Source: Flavobacterium psychrophilum (GTDB lineage: Bacteria > Bacteroidota > Bacteroidia > Flavobacteriales > Flavobacteriaceae). Taken from it: 37,819 nucleotides of DNA. Shown one piece after another: positions 1 through 7,551 of this stretch. A model generated the notes under the pieces. The model was not told where the DNA came from, did no database searches, and was given only the letters and a program-made list of their open reading frames with translations. The position numbers and the translations under genes were made by a program. Numbering within the stretch: the stretch's first letter is position 1; each line of letters opens with the position of its first letter. The stretch covers positions 1-37,819 of the forward strand of contig CAMBHH010000005.1 of assembly GCA_945866505.1 (NCBI GenBank), read 5' to 3'.

Positions 1-249
1 ACAGGTCACCCAAGTTTTGTAATGAGTAACTCATTCACCAACCAAACTCTAGCTCAAATCGAATTGTGGAAAAACAGCGCGGCATACAATAATGAGGTGT
101 ATATGTTACCTAAACATTTAGATGAAAAAGTAGCAATGTTGCACTTGGCTAAACTAGGTGTTGAACTAGAAACTTTACGTAACGACCAAGCGGAATATAT
201 TGGCGTTGCGGTTGAAGGACCATTTAAACCAGAGTATTACAGATACTAA
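1..249 (+). CDS. ahcY: S-adenosylhomocysteinase, C-terminal end (partial)
   Basis: This is the last 82 codons of a gene that starts left of the window; the frame is open from base 1 ([10 protein letters not shown]) to the TAA at 247-249. The enzyme hydrolyses S-adenosylhomocysteine to adenosine and homocysteine in the cytoplasm, as part of the activated methyl cycle. The C-terminal signature is clear: [10 protein letters not shown], the [10 protein letters not shown] block, and the invariant ending with [11 protein letters not shown], whose Lys and Tyr in this family reach into the NAD site of the neighbouring subunit. The usual length is about 430-470 residues, so roughly four fifths is missing because of the window edge, not because of damage. 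A terminator-like hairpin follows at 292-342. Confidence 0.95.
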   Translation, partial: TGHPSFVMSNSFTNQTLAQIELWKNSAAYNNEVYMLPKHLDEKVAMLHLAKLGVELETLRNDQAEYIGVAVEGPFKPEYYRY

Positions 250-291
250 ATCTATTTTAGATTTCTGAATTTAGATTTTAGATTATTTTAG

Positions 292-342
292 AACCCTTGC
301 AGGAAACTGAACTAAATTCGGTTTGAATGTGAGGGTTTTTTT
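292..342 (+). terminator. Probable Rho-independent terminator after ahcY
   Basis: An outer stem AACCCT (292-297) pairs with AGGGTT (332-337), and an inner stem AAACTGAA pairs with TTCGGTTT (G-T pair allowed). A run of T follows to 342. It lies 43 nt past the ahcY stop. Confidence 0.6.
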
Positions 343-381
343 ATTTAGTTAAAATAATTAGGTTTTTATTTAAGTTTTACT

Positions 382-389
382 TAAATTTG
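382..389 (+). promoter_or_regulatory. Candidate Bacteroidetes -7 element
   Basis: TAAATTTG matches the Bacteroidetes -7 consensus TAnnTTTG and lies 25 nt before the ATG at 415. No clear TTTG -33 box sits at the usual spacing. It would give a leader of under 20 nt for the unknown protein at 415. Confidence 0.4.
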
Positions 390-414
390 AAAATATTTTT
401 ATATCATATCATTT

Positions 415-852
415 ATGAACAACACTAAATTCCACATCAGCTACTCTGAATTGATAAAAGGACTAGAAACTTTAAATTCAGTTATAGAAAACAGCTTTAT
501 GGGTATGCAGTCTTCTCTAGATGTTTTAAATAAACTATTCTATGAGGAAGACGAATGGTTAGCAACCAAAAAGTATTTGGACAACCTTTCATTGAAAGAA
601 TTAGAAGAGTTTGTTTTCTCTAACAACAGTGCTTTTAATGCAAATTTTAGTAAACATTTACACAACTATTATATTCATAGAGCACTTTTTGAAATTTCTA
701 AAAAATCGTTTAAATCAATTTCTGGAGTTTTAAAAAATATAAATAATCTTAGAAAAAAGACATTACAAAACAAAAGAGAGCAGATTAGAAAAATTTGCTG
801 CTTCAATTTCAAAAACTTAGACGACACACATTCAATTATTGTATTTAATTAG
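415..852 (+). CDS. Hypothetical helical protein, 145 aa
   Basis: I do not recognise this protein. The reading frame is 145 codons with a TAG stop at 850-852. It is rich in Lys, Asn, Leu and Ser and looks mainly alpha-helical. The C-terminal third (about residues 95-130) is strongly basic and has a heptad-like look (LKNINNLRKKTLQNKREQIRK), so a coiled coil or nucleic-acid contact is possible. There is no signal peptide or membrane segment. A consensus -7 element lies 25 nt upstream and a perfect palindrome begins 4 nt after the stop. It sits between housekeeping genes (ahcY and tadA) with a small peptide gene and an XRE regulator, which suggests an accessory islet. Its AT content is higher than that of its neighbours. 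Confidence 0.6.
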   Translation: MNNTKFHISYSELIKGLETLNSVIENSFMGMQSSLDVLNKLFYEEDEWLATKKYLDNLSLKELEEFVFSNNSAFNANFSKHLHNYYIHRALFEISKKSFKSISGVLKNINNLRKKTLQNKREQIRKICCFNFKNLDDTHSIIVFN

Positions 853-855
853 GAT

Positions 856-878
856 TAATGAGGTAAAGCACCTCATTA
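856..878. promoter_or_regulatory. Perfect 9-bp palindrome: operator or terminator
   Basis: TAATGAGGT (856-864) and ACCTCATTA (870-878) form a perfect inverted repeat around a 5-nt loop AAAGC. No T-run follows on the + strand, so it is a poor intrinsic terminator. Its place, 23 nt before the small gene at 902 and upstream of an XRE regulator at 1088, fits an operator for a dimeric repressor. That role is inference. Confidence 0.45.
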
Positions 879-901
879 TAATTATTGATACAATAAAATA
901 A

Positions 902-1072
902 ATGAAACATATATTAGAAAAAATTAATGAAGCTATAGCTTCAGAAGAAACATCAGAAGAAAATAAAAAATTATTATCAGAAATTAAAGAAGAATTAACG
1001 AATGCTAAAACAGAATTAAAAGTTTTGGAAATAATTGCTTCTTTAATTAAAATAGTAACTGCTTTCTTTTGA
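902..1072 (+). CDS. Small coiled-coil peptide, 56 aa
   Basis: An ATG at 902 opens 56 codons ending in TGA at 1070-1072. Residues 1-42 are charged and rich in Glu, Lys, Leu and Ile with heptad spacing (LLSEIKEELTNAKTELKVLE), which predicts one long amphipathic helix. Residues 42-56 are hydrophobic (LEIIASLIKIVTAFF) and could be a short membrane-binding helix. The stop is 15 nt before the XRE gene, so the two are probably co-transcribed. I do not recognise a family. The layout (small helical peptide followed by an HTH regulator) could be a regulator-partner pair or a peptide toxin with its control gene, but nothing in the sequence proves this. Coding status is supported by the clean frame and the tight spacing only. 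Confidence 0.5.
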   Translation: MKHILEKINEAIASEETSEENKKLLSEIKEELTNAKTELKVLEIIASLIKIVTAFF

Positions 1073-1087
1073 CAATAATATTAAATT

Positions 1088-1402
1088 ATGAAAATAGGAG
1101 AAGTAATTAGCTCAATTATTAAGAAAAAAGGAATAACACAAATAGAACTTTCTAAAAAAATTGGAAAAAGTCCAACTGCATTATCACAAATCATCAATGG
1201 CGTTTATGAGCCTAATCCAGAAACATTGGATAAAATTTGTGAAGCATTAGAAGTCCCAAAAGCAGTTGTTTATTTCTTAACAATATCTGAAAAGGATGTT
1301 CCTGAAAATAAAATTGAATTATACAAAATGCTTGCTCCTTCAATAAAAGATTTCTTAGTAAAGGTATTTGGAACTGAACAAAAAGAATTAATTAATCAGT
1401 AA
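1088..1402 (+). CDS. XRE-family HTH transcriptional regulator, 104 aa
   Basis: This is a small DNA-binding regulator of the Cro/CI (XRE) type. The HTH_XRE domain covers about residues 3-60. The first helix is IGEVISSIIKKKG. The helix-turn-helix runs through ITQIELSKKIGKSPTALSQI, followed by the typical INGVYEPNPETLDKI segment. The C-terminal 40 residues form a short helical tail of the kind used for dimer formation. It follows the 56-residue peptide gene by 15 nt and is closed by a strong terminator at 1431-1466, so both probably share one transcript. A perfect palindrome at 856-878 is a candidate operator, which would make the unit self-regulated. Comparable single-domain regulators serve as antitoxins, phage repressors or islet regulators; the sequence does not tell which. 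Confidence 0.85.
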   Translation: MKIGEVISSIIKKKGITQIELSKKIGKSPTALSQIINGVYEPNPETLDKICEALEVPKAVVYFLTISEKDVPENKIELYKMLAPSIKDFLVKVFGTEQKELINQ

Positions 1403-1430
1403 AAATGGTTTTCCGAAAGCTTACAACATC

Positions 1431-1466
1431 AAAACTCCTACTCTTTCAAAAGTCTAGGAGTTTTTT
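1431..1466 (+). terminator. Rho-independent terminator after the XRE gene
   Basis: AAAACTCCTA (1431-1440) pairs perfectly with TAGGAGTTTT (1455-1464) around a 14-nt loop, and a T-run follows. The A-run before the stem would let it work weakly on the other strand for the convergent tadA, but it lies 72 nt past the tadA stop. Confidence 0.85.
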
Positions 1467-1537
1467 CTTTCTAGAACAATTTAATCCGAATTGTATTTTT
1501 AGAAAATTTTTTGTGATACCACTTACACCAATAGCAA

Positions 1538-1981
1538 TTATTTCCTTTTCTTAGCAAAAAAAGCCTTTATCAACTCCGACGCTTCATTCGCTAAGACGCC
1601 GCGAACTACTGTAGTTTTTGGATGCAATTGTGTTCCCATTTTCTCGAAACCGCGATGTTCATCACTGGCTCCAAAAACAATTTTTGATATTTGGCTCCAG
1701 TATAAAGCGCCGGCGCACATTTGGCAAGGTTCGATCGTGACATATAACGTGCAACCCACTAAATATTTTCCACCAAGGAAATTGGCAGCAGCTGTTATCG
1801 CTTGCATTTCAGCGTGAGCGGTAACATCAATCAGCATTTCGGTGAGATTATGACTTCGAGCAATGATTTTATTGTCGATTACAATTACTGCTCCAACAGG
1901 AATTTCGTCTTTTTCAAAAGCCATTTCTGCCTCTTGCAAAGCTTTCTTCATAAAATATTCGTCGGTGAAAGGGTTTATCAT
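1538..1981 (-). CDS. tadA: tRNA-specific adenosine deaminase (A34 to inosine)
   Basis: TadA deaminates the wobble adenosine of tRNA-Arg(ACG) to inosine. The zinc-dependent cytidine/deoxycytidylate deaminase fold is plain: P-V-G-A-V near residue 28, the catalytic HAE motif (H56-A-E58, with E58 as proton shuttle) and PCQMC with zinc ligands C86 and C89, followed by AGAL. From the chosen start the protein has 147 residues, close to the family norm of 150-170. The frame runs 18 codons further upstream (to 2035), but that extension has no family character and overlaps the promoter space shared with the divergent gene at 2041. The ATG at 1981 (M-I-N-P-F-T) is therefore preferred. It is a single gene converging on the XRE islet. 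Confidence 0.93.
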   Translation of the reverse strand: MINPFTDEYFMKKALQEAEMAFEKDEIPVGAVIVIDNKIIARSHNLTEMLIDVTAHAEMQAITAAANFLGGKYLVGCTLYVTIEPCQMCAGALYWSQISKIVFGASDEHRGFEKMGTQLHPKTTVVRGVLANEASELIKAFFAKKRK

Positions 1982-2040
1982 AAGGCAAAAGTACGATTTT
2001 GAAATAATTTTCGTTAATTTTAAAATCAGAAACATATCTT

Positions 2041-2982
2041 ATGGAAAGAAATTATAAAATCACGATTCCTGAACCTTGTAATGAGGATTGGAATAAAATG
2101 ACTCCAAATGATAATGGCCGTTTTTGTGGGAGTTGTTCCAAAAATGTAGTTGATTTTACAAATAAATTACCTGATGAAATTCAAGCCTATTTTCTACAAG
2201 ACAGCAACGTCTGTGGAAGATTTAAAAAATCGCAATTGGATACCTTGACGATTCAAATCCCGAATCGAGTTTTATATTCGCAAACACAATACAATAAAAT
2301 ATTTTTATTGGCTTTGTTTATTGCTATGGGAACGACTTTATTTAGTTGTGCCGATAAAAACGGAAACAAACAAAAAATTGATAAAATTGAAGTTGTTGAA
2401 GATTCTACAAAAGAGGAACATACAACTGTTGGTGTTATTTTGCCTCCAAAACACAATTCGAAAAATACTTTACTGCCACCTCCACGAACACCAAAAGTAA
2501 ATCAGGTGCGATTTGTAAAACCAAAGGCAAGTTTTTGTGCTGAAACAACAAAACAAAATACTATTGTATATGAAGATACTACGATATATGGTGGTGTTGG
2601 AATTAGTGTATATCCTGAACATATAGGAGGACCAATAAATTTTAACAAATACATAAAAGAAAATTTTAAATTTTCTAAAGAATCAAAACGCTTAGATTTT
2701 ACATTAGTTGCCACTTTTGTCATTGAAAAGGATGGGAAATTAGATTCAATCACCGTTGCAAAGGATGTAGGATTCGGTATTAAAGAAGAAATTACAAGAG
2801 TTTTAAGCAATTCTAAAAAATGGTATCCAGGAGAAGAAAATGGAAAAAAAAGGAATTGTAAATTCCAATTATCAATTACAATTAAACCAGATACTATTAA
2901 AAAAACATTATTTAGAACCAAAATTATTCCGAAGATTGACACGATTAAGCTTGAACGAATTACCAAATTTGAAAATGATTAA
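2041..2982 (+). CDS. TonB_C-domain membrane protein with N-terminal four-cysteine module
   Basis: This 313-residue protein has three parts. Residues 1-61 carry a Bacteroidetes-type motif with ITIPEPC and GRFCGSCSKNVVDF, placing cysteines at 13, 29, 32 and 58. That spacing could bind a metal or form a redox site. A hydrophobic segment at 86-103 (ending LFSC) is a single membrane span. A Pro/Lys-rich stretch around 135-160 follows, of the sort that crosses the periplasm. Residues about 200-285 resemble the TonB C-terminal domain: GGPINFNKYI, a FVIEKDGKL strand and the W-Y-P-G-E-E-N-G-K block. TonB proteins carry proton-motive energy to outer-membrane receptors; here no ExbB/ExbD genes are adjacent. 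The function of the cysteine module is unknown. The gene diverges from tadA with 59 bp between the starts. Confidence 0.75.
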   Translation: MERNYKITIPEPCNEDWNKMTPNDNGRFCGSCSKNVVDFTNKLPDEIQAYFLQDSNVCGRFKKSQLDTLTIQIPNRVLYSQTQYNKIFLLALFIAMGTTLFSCADKNGNKQKIDKIEVVEDSTKEEHTTVGVILPPKHNSKNTLLPPPRTPKVNQVRFVKPKASFCAETTKQNTIVYEDTTIYGGVGISVYPEHIGGPINFNKYIKENFKFSKESKRLDFTLVATFVIEKDGKLDSITVAKDVGFGIKEEITRVLSNSKKWYPGEENGKKRNCKFQLSITIKPDTIKKTLFRTKIIPKIDTIKLERITKFEND

Positions 2983-3000
2983 TTTTTAACATTAAAACCG

Positions 3001-3008
3001 TAAATTTG
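3001..3008 (+). promoter_or_regulatory. Candidate -7 element of dxs
   Basis: TAAATTTG, a full match to TAnnTTTG, lies 14 nt before the dxs ATG. The transcript would start almost at the start codon. There is no TTTG at the normal -33 spacing. Confidence 0.45.
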
Positions 3009-3022
3009 CTTTTTATCATAAA

Positions 3023-4801
3023 ATGAAAAGCAACCTACTTCCACAAATCAACAATCCAACCGATTTACGTCAACTCGACGAGGCTCAACTTCCTCAAGTC
3101 GCCCAAGAATTGCGTGATTTTATTATTGGAATTGTAGCCTTAAAAGAAGGACATTTGGGTGCAAGCCTTGGCGTTATTGAACTTACGATTGCTTTGCATT
3201 ATGTTTTTGACACTCCAAATGATGTATTAATTTGGGACGTGGGACATCAAGCTTATGGTCACAAAATATTGACTGGAAGAAGAGAAGTTTTTCATACCAA
3301 TCGCCAACTTAACGGGATTTCTGGTTTTCCAAAAAGAAGCGAAAGTGTTTATGATGCTTTTGGCGTCGGCCATTCTTCGACTTCTATTTCGGCAGCTTTG
3401 GGAATGGCGATTGCCTCGAATTTACAAGGCGATTTCGAAAAACACCACATTGCTGTTATTGGCGATGCTTCAATCGCATCTGGAATGGCGTTCGAAGGTT
3501 TGAATCACGCTGGAGTAACCGACGCTAATTTATTAGTAATTCTCAACGACAATGCTATTGGGATAGACCCAAGTGTTGGTGCTTTGAAAAATTATCTCAC
3601 TGCCGTGAAAGAAGGAAAAAATCCGAAGCAAAATAATATGATTAAGTCTCTGAATTTTGATTATTCAGGACCTATTGACGGCAACGATATTTTTGCAGTT
3701 ATCAAAGAATTAAAACGACTTAAAAAAATAAAAGGCCCAAAATTCCTTCATATCATAACCACAAAAGGAAAAGGGTTACAACAAGCCGAAGAAGACCAAG
3801 TAAAATATCATGCTCCAGGAAAATTTGATGCTTCGACGGGAGAAATTCACTCTAAATCCGAAGAAAATCTTTCGCCGAAATTCCAAGACGTTTTTGGTTT
3901 AACACTTTTAGATTTGGCTAGAGCCAATGAAAAAATCATAGGAATCACACCCGCAATGCCATCGGGAAGTTCGTTGAAATTGATGATGGACGCTTTCCCT
4001 AAACGCGCTTTTGATGTTGGAATTGCAGAGCAACACGCGGTAACATTATCAGCAGGAATGGCGACTCAAGGAATGATTGCTTTCTGTAATATCTATTCCA
4101 CTTTTTTGCAACGTGCTTACGACCAAGTGATTCATGACGTGGCTTTACAGGATTTGCCCGTGATTTTTTGTTTGGACAGAGCAGGATTGGTGGGCGAAGA
4201 TGGCGCAACCCATCACGGTGTTTTCGATTTGGCTTATTTGCGTTGTGTTCCCAATATGATTGTGTATTCACCTTTAAATGAAATTGCTTTACGAAACATT
4301 TTGTACACGGCACAATTGGGATTGAATCATCCGATTGCGATTCGATATCCGAGAGGTCGCGGACAAATTGTGGATTGGCAAAAGCCCTACGAAAAAATTG
4401 AAATTGGCAAAGCAAATTGCCTTAAAAAAGGAATGAAAATAGCGATTTTATCCAACGGAACCATTGGAAATAATGTGACATTGGCTTTGACTGAAATAAA
4501 AAATCCAGATGATTTTGCCCATTATGATTTTGCTTTTGTAAAACCTTTGGATGAAAAATTATTACATAGCATTTTCAAGGAATTTGAAAATATAATAACC
4601 ATTGAAGACGGTGCAATCAAAGGTGGCTTTGGCAGCGCTATTCTTGAGTTTTCTGCTCAAAACAATTATTCTTCCAACATCAAAATTCTTGGAATTCCTG
4701 ATGAATTTATCGAACAAGGAACTGTCGAAGAACTACAACAATATTGCAATATTGACGTTAGGAGTTTGAAAACTATTTTATCGAATTATGAAATTAGTTA
4801 A
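3023..4801 (+). CDS. dxs: 1-deoxy-D-xylulose-5-phosphate synthase, short-linker form
   Basis: Dxs condenses pyruvate and glyceraldehyde 3-phosphate, using thiamine diphosphate, to give DXP, the precursor of MEP-pathway isoprenoids and also of thiamine and pyridoxal phosphate. Visible family marks: GHLGASLG with H44, WDVGHQAYGHKILTGRR (71-87), a diphosphate-binding block GDASIASG with NDN at 175-177, catalytic Glu in IAEQHAV (E336), and DRAGLVGEDGATHHG. At 592 residues it is about 30 shorter than typical enzymes (about 620-640). The loss is in the flexible linker after NDN (roughly residues 190-215). The usual GPVDGHD motif reads GPIDGND, with Asn for His. A DUF3078 gene follows by 21 bp and is probably co-transcribed. 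The catalytic parts look intact, so I infer an active enzyme. Confidence 0.92.
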   Translation: MKSNLLPQINNPTDLRQLDEAQLPQVAQELRDFIIGIVALKEGHLGASLGVIELTIALHYVFDTPNDVLIWDVGHQAYGHKILTGRREVFHTNRQLNGISGFPKRSESVYDAFGVGHSSTSISAALGMAIASNLQGDFEKHHIAVIGDASIASGMAFEGLNHAGVTDANLLVILNDNAIGIDPSVGALKNYLTAVKEGKNPKQNNMIKSLNFDYSGPIDGNDIFAVIKELKRLKKIKGPKFLHIITTKGKGLQQAEEDQVKYHAPGKFDASTGEIHSKSEENLSPKFQDVFGLTLLDLARANEKIIGITPAMPSGSSLKLMMDAFPKRAFDVGIAEQHAVTLSAGMATQGMIAFCNIYSTFLQRAYDQVIHDVALQDLPVIFCLDRAGLVGEDGATHHGVFDLAYLRCVPNMIVYSPLNEIALRNILYTAQLGLNHPIAIRYPRGRGQIVDWQKPYEKIEIGKANCLKKGMKIAILSNGTIGNNVTLALTEIKNPDDFAHYDFAFVKPLDEKLLHSIFKEFENIITIEDGAIKGGFGSAILEFSAQNNYSSNIKILGIPDEFIEQGTVEELQQYCNIDVRSLKTILSNYEIS

Positions 4802-4822
4802 TTTCTCCATATTTATATCTGT

Positions 4823-5926
4823 ATGAAGTGCTATTTTACTATTCAAACTCTATTAATTTTTTTATTTTCTTTTAGTTGTTTTTCGCAAGAGAAAGAAGTT
4901 TTGCTTGATACAATCCAACCAAATCAAGTTGTTATAACGAACGATACGATTGTTCAAAGAGATACGATAAAGAATATTGTGATTGATATTAATCCTATGT
5001 TAACTCCAAAAAAAGTCCAGCAAATAATAAAACTTCAATCTAATAAAATATCGAGAATCCCTTTGAAATTTGACAAATATTGGAGCAAAAAAAATATGTT
5101 GGGATTAGATATAAGTCAAATTGCATTTGTAAATTGGAATGCAGGCGGAATTAGTTCGGTTGCAGGATTAATTAAGGGGCATTTTTTAAGAAAACGTTCT
5201 GACATCAGTAGCGAATGGCTAAATGAATTTAGTTTTAGATACGGTTTGAATAAGCAAGAAAATGTAGAGCTACGAAAATCAGACGATGAAGTGCGACTTA
5301 ATTCTAGTTATGGTTATCGAAAAGACACATTGTCTAATTGGTATTACAGTGCAAAATTCAATTTTAACACTCAATTTTCAAACGGTTATCGGTATCCTGA
5401 TACCAACAAACCCATATCAAGGGCTTTTGCTCCTGCATATATTTTCCTTGGCGTTGGTGCAAATTATTTATTAAAAAAAAAGAAATTTGATGCCTATATT
5501 TCTCCATTAACAGTAAAAAGCACTTTAGTTTTTGACCAAGTTCTTGCTAATCAGGGTGCATTTGGAGTGGTAAAAGCAATTTATGATACACAAGGAAATG
5601 TACTAGTTAAGGGAGAAAATACCAGAACAGAAATTGGATTTCTAGCCACAAATTATTACAAGACTGAAGTAATGAAAAATATAATTATGGAAAACCGGCT
5701 AAGTTTGTATTCAGATTATATTAATAATTTTGGAAATATTGATGTGGAGTGGCGACTTCAATTTGATTTACTGGTCAATCAACACATTAAAGCAAACGTT
5801 GGATTGCATATGATTTATGATGATGATGTGAAAACTTCAGAAATAGTAGACGGTAAAACAATTATGAAAGGTGCAAGACTACAACTTCGGCAATCTATTG
5901 GAGTTGGGTTGGTCTATAACTTTTAA
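4823..5926 (+). CDS. DUF3078 outer-membrane beta-barrel protein
   Basis: This 367-residue secreted protein starts with a signal peptide (TLLIFLFSFSCFSQ, cleavage near residue 22). Residues about 25-75 form a linker with many Thr/Asn and D-T-I repeats. The rest matches DUF3078 as known from Bacteroidetes: KYWSKKN, QIAFVNWNAGG, a run of alternating hydrophobic/aromatic beta-strands, NNFGNIDVEWRLQF, and a final strand ending in Phe (GVGLVYNF), as expected of an outer-membrane barrel inserted by the BAM machinery. No substrate or partner is known for the family. It follows dxs by 21 bp on the same strand and ends only 3 bp before the end of the convergent dgt gene, with no terminator hairpin between them. 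Confidence 0.85.
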   Translation: MKCYFTIQTLLIFLFSFSCFSQEKEVLLDTIQPNQVVITNDTIVQRDTIKNIVIDINPMLTPKKVQQIIKLQSNKISRIPLKFDKYWSKKNMLGLDISQIAFVNWNAGGISSVAGLIKGHFLRKRSDISSEWLNEFSFRYGLNKQENVELRKSDDEVRLNSSYGYRKDTLSNWYYSAKFNFNTQFSNGYRYPDTNKPISRAFAPAYIFLGVGANYLLKKKKFDAYISPLTVKSTLVFDQVLANQGAFGVVKAIYDTQGNVLVKGENTRTEIGFLATNYYKTEVMKNIIMENRLSLYSDYINNFGNIDVEWRLQFDLLVNQHIKANVGLHMIYDDDVKTSEIVDGKTIMKGARLQLRQSIGVGLVYNF

Positions 5927-5929
5927 TTC

Positions 5930-7276
5930 TTAATTGGTTTTTCGACCATTAATTGTTTCATATAATTCCAAAGCATTTCCATCGGTCAAAAGAGAAACGT
6001 AATGGCAAATATGCAAAAGCCTTTTATACAAATCATCCTTTTCCTCCAAGAATTTTTCGGGTAGCATTTTCAACAATAGTTTGTCATAATTGGACGCATT
6101 CTCATTGAATTTATTGTTGAATGCGGTGATGAATTTATCCAATAAGGTTTGAATAATTTGGTAACCAACGATTTCTTTTTCAATGACTTCTTGACTTTGA
6201 TAGATGTTTTTGACGCTCAATTTGATGATATCATCCATCTGCACTTTATATTTGCTTTTGTCAGTCAAAGCATAAGGAAATCTTCCCTGTAAAATTGCTT
6301 CTTCATTTTCGATAAAAACTTTCACGGCATCATTGATTAAACTACCAATTGCCAAAGCTCTCAAATAACTGATTCGGTCTTCTTTTGTGGTTAAAGAATT
6401 GTATTTAGCCGAATCTATGCTGTCTTTTACTAATTTTATTAAATATTCCAAAGCAAAATCTTCCGAAACCAAACCGAGATTGATTCCGTCTTCAAAATCG
6501 ATAATCGTATAGCAAATATCATCGGCAGCTTCGACTAAATAAGCTAAAGGGTGTCTTTCGAAACCAATGTCATTTGCATTTTTGTTTGGAATCATACCCA
6601 ATTCAGATGCTACTTCTTGGAAAAATTGGCTGTCTGCTTGAAAGAATCCATATTTCTTGTCAGCAATGTTTTGTGTTGGCTTTTTGGGCAAACTTTCCTT
6701 TGGATACTTCATAAAAGCACCAAGAGTGGCATACGAAATTCGCAATCCTCCTTCGATTCCTGGACGACTTGCTGTTAGCACTGAAAATCCATTGGCATTG
6801 CCTTCAAAATCAATTAAATCCTGCCATTCTTTGTTCGTAAGTTGGTCTTTGTATTGTAGTCCTTTTCCAATCGAAAAATATTCTCCAATGGCTTTTTCTC
6901 CAGAATGTCCAAAAGGTGGATTTCCGATGTCGTGTGCCAAAGAAGCTGCAGCCACAATTGCTCCAAAATCATTAGCTTGAAAACCGTGAATTGCTTTCAA
7001 ATGCGGGTATTTTTCGATTATTTTTTTGCCAACCAATCGCCCAATAGAACGCCCAACAACCGAAACTTCCAAACTGTGCGTCAATCGGGTGTGAACAAAA
7101 TCAGTTTTCGAAAGCGGAATAACCTGTGTTTTATCCTGTAAACTTCGGAATGCCGACGAAAAAATAATGCGATCATAATCTACTTCAAAGCCCAAACGGG
7201 TATCATCTTGCTCAATTCGTAAACGTTTGCTCGTGTCGCCTTGGCGTTTTAGTGATAAAAGTTGTTCCCAGTTCAT
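5930..7276 (-). CDS. dgt: Deoxyguanosine triphosphate triphosphohydrolase (dNTPase)
   Basis: This is an HD-domain dNTP triphosphohydrolase that splits dGTP (and in many relatives other dNTPs) into the deoxynucleoside and triphosphate, helping to control dNTP pools. The N-terminal signature FSSAFRSLQDKTQV is typical. The metal site is visible as H67 in TRLTHSLEV and the H115-D116 pair in LAHDIGNPPFGHSGE, and EAADDICY further on supplies the last Asp. The length of 448 fits the Bacteroidetes form. A -7 element lies at 7352-7359, about 75 nt upstream of the ATG at 7276. The gene is downstream of infB and its toxin-antitoxin insert on the same strand, but the promoter suggests independent expression. 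Confidence 0.93.
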   Translation of the reverse strand: MNWEQLLSLKRQGDTSKRLRIEQDDTRLGFEVDYDRIIFSSAFRSLQDKTQVIPLSKTDFVHTRLTHSLEVSVVGRSIGRLVGKKIIEKYPHLKAIHGFQANDFGAIVAAASLAHDIGNPPFGHSGEKAIGEYFSIGKGLQYKDQLTNKEWQDLIDFEGNANGFSVLTASRPGIEGGLRISYATLGAFMKYPKESLPKKPTQNIADKKYGFFQADSQFFQEVASELGMIPNKNANDIGFERHPLAYLVEAADDICYTIIDFEDGINLGLVSEDFALEYLIKLVKDSIDSAKYNSLTTKEDRISYLRALAIGSLINDAVKVFIENEEAILQGRFPYALTDKSKYKVQMDDIIKLSVKNIYQSQEVIEKEIVGYQIIQTLLDKFITAFNNKFNENASNYDKLLLKMLPEKFLEEKDDLYKRLLHICHYVSLLTDGNALELYETINGRKTN

Positions 7277-7351
7277 TGAAGGGTTAGAAGTTAAAAGTTA
7301 GCGGTAATAAGCGTACAGATTGTTTTATTTGTGGTTTAAATTTATTAAAAA

Positions 7352-7359
7352 CAAAATTA
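7352..7359 (-). promoter_or_regulatory. dgt: Candidate -7 element of dgt
   Basis: On the minus strand this reads TAATTTTG, a match to TAnnTTTG, 75 nt before the dgt ATG. The region between dgt and repeat copy A (7277-7466) shows no coding frame. Confidence 0.45.
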
Positions 7360-7466
7360 GAATAATTTCGCAAACAATTTCATAGTTAACGAGAATTTAA
7401 AAAGGAAATAATTTCTATTGGATTATAGTAGTGATAGTAATTCCGCTAGAAAAGCGATGGCTACAA

Positions 7467-7551
7467 ACCTAAAACAAAAAAATCCAGAGTAATCGGGATT
7501 TCTTATAAATAGTTCTAAATTTTATTTCAATTTTTTTTTAATTGCTACTTC
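7467..7551. repeat. infB 3'-end duplication, copy A (distal)
   Basis: This segment copies 8177-8264, which is the end of infB plus its terminator. A 61-nt ungapped block (7491-7551 against 8204-8264) is identical at 59 positions by my count. The next part (7467-7490) aligns with two substitutions and short gaps in A-rich runs. Weaker similarity (TATCGAA-CG against TATCGAATCG on the minus strand) continues to about 7567 with one deleted base. The terminator stem in this copy is eroded (TCCAGAGT instead of TCCCGAGC). Confidence 0.9.

Noticed and set aside
2983..3022. A thiamine riboswitch before dxs
   Set aside because: Only 40 bp separate dxs from the upstream gene and the -7 word leaves almost no leader, too short for a TPP aptamer.
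3999..4415. A 138-codon minus-strand frame inside dxs
   Set aside because: It is the antisense of well-conserved dxs codons, with no start context or family features.
7277..7466. A further gene of the insert between repeat copy A and dgt
   Set aside because: No frame of useful length with protein-like content; only a -7 element for dgt was seen.
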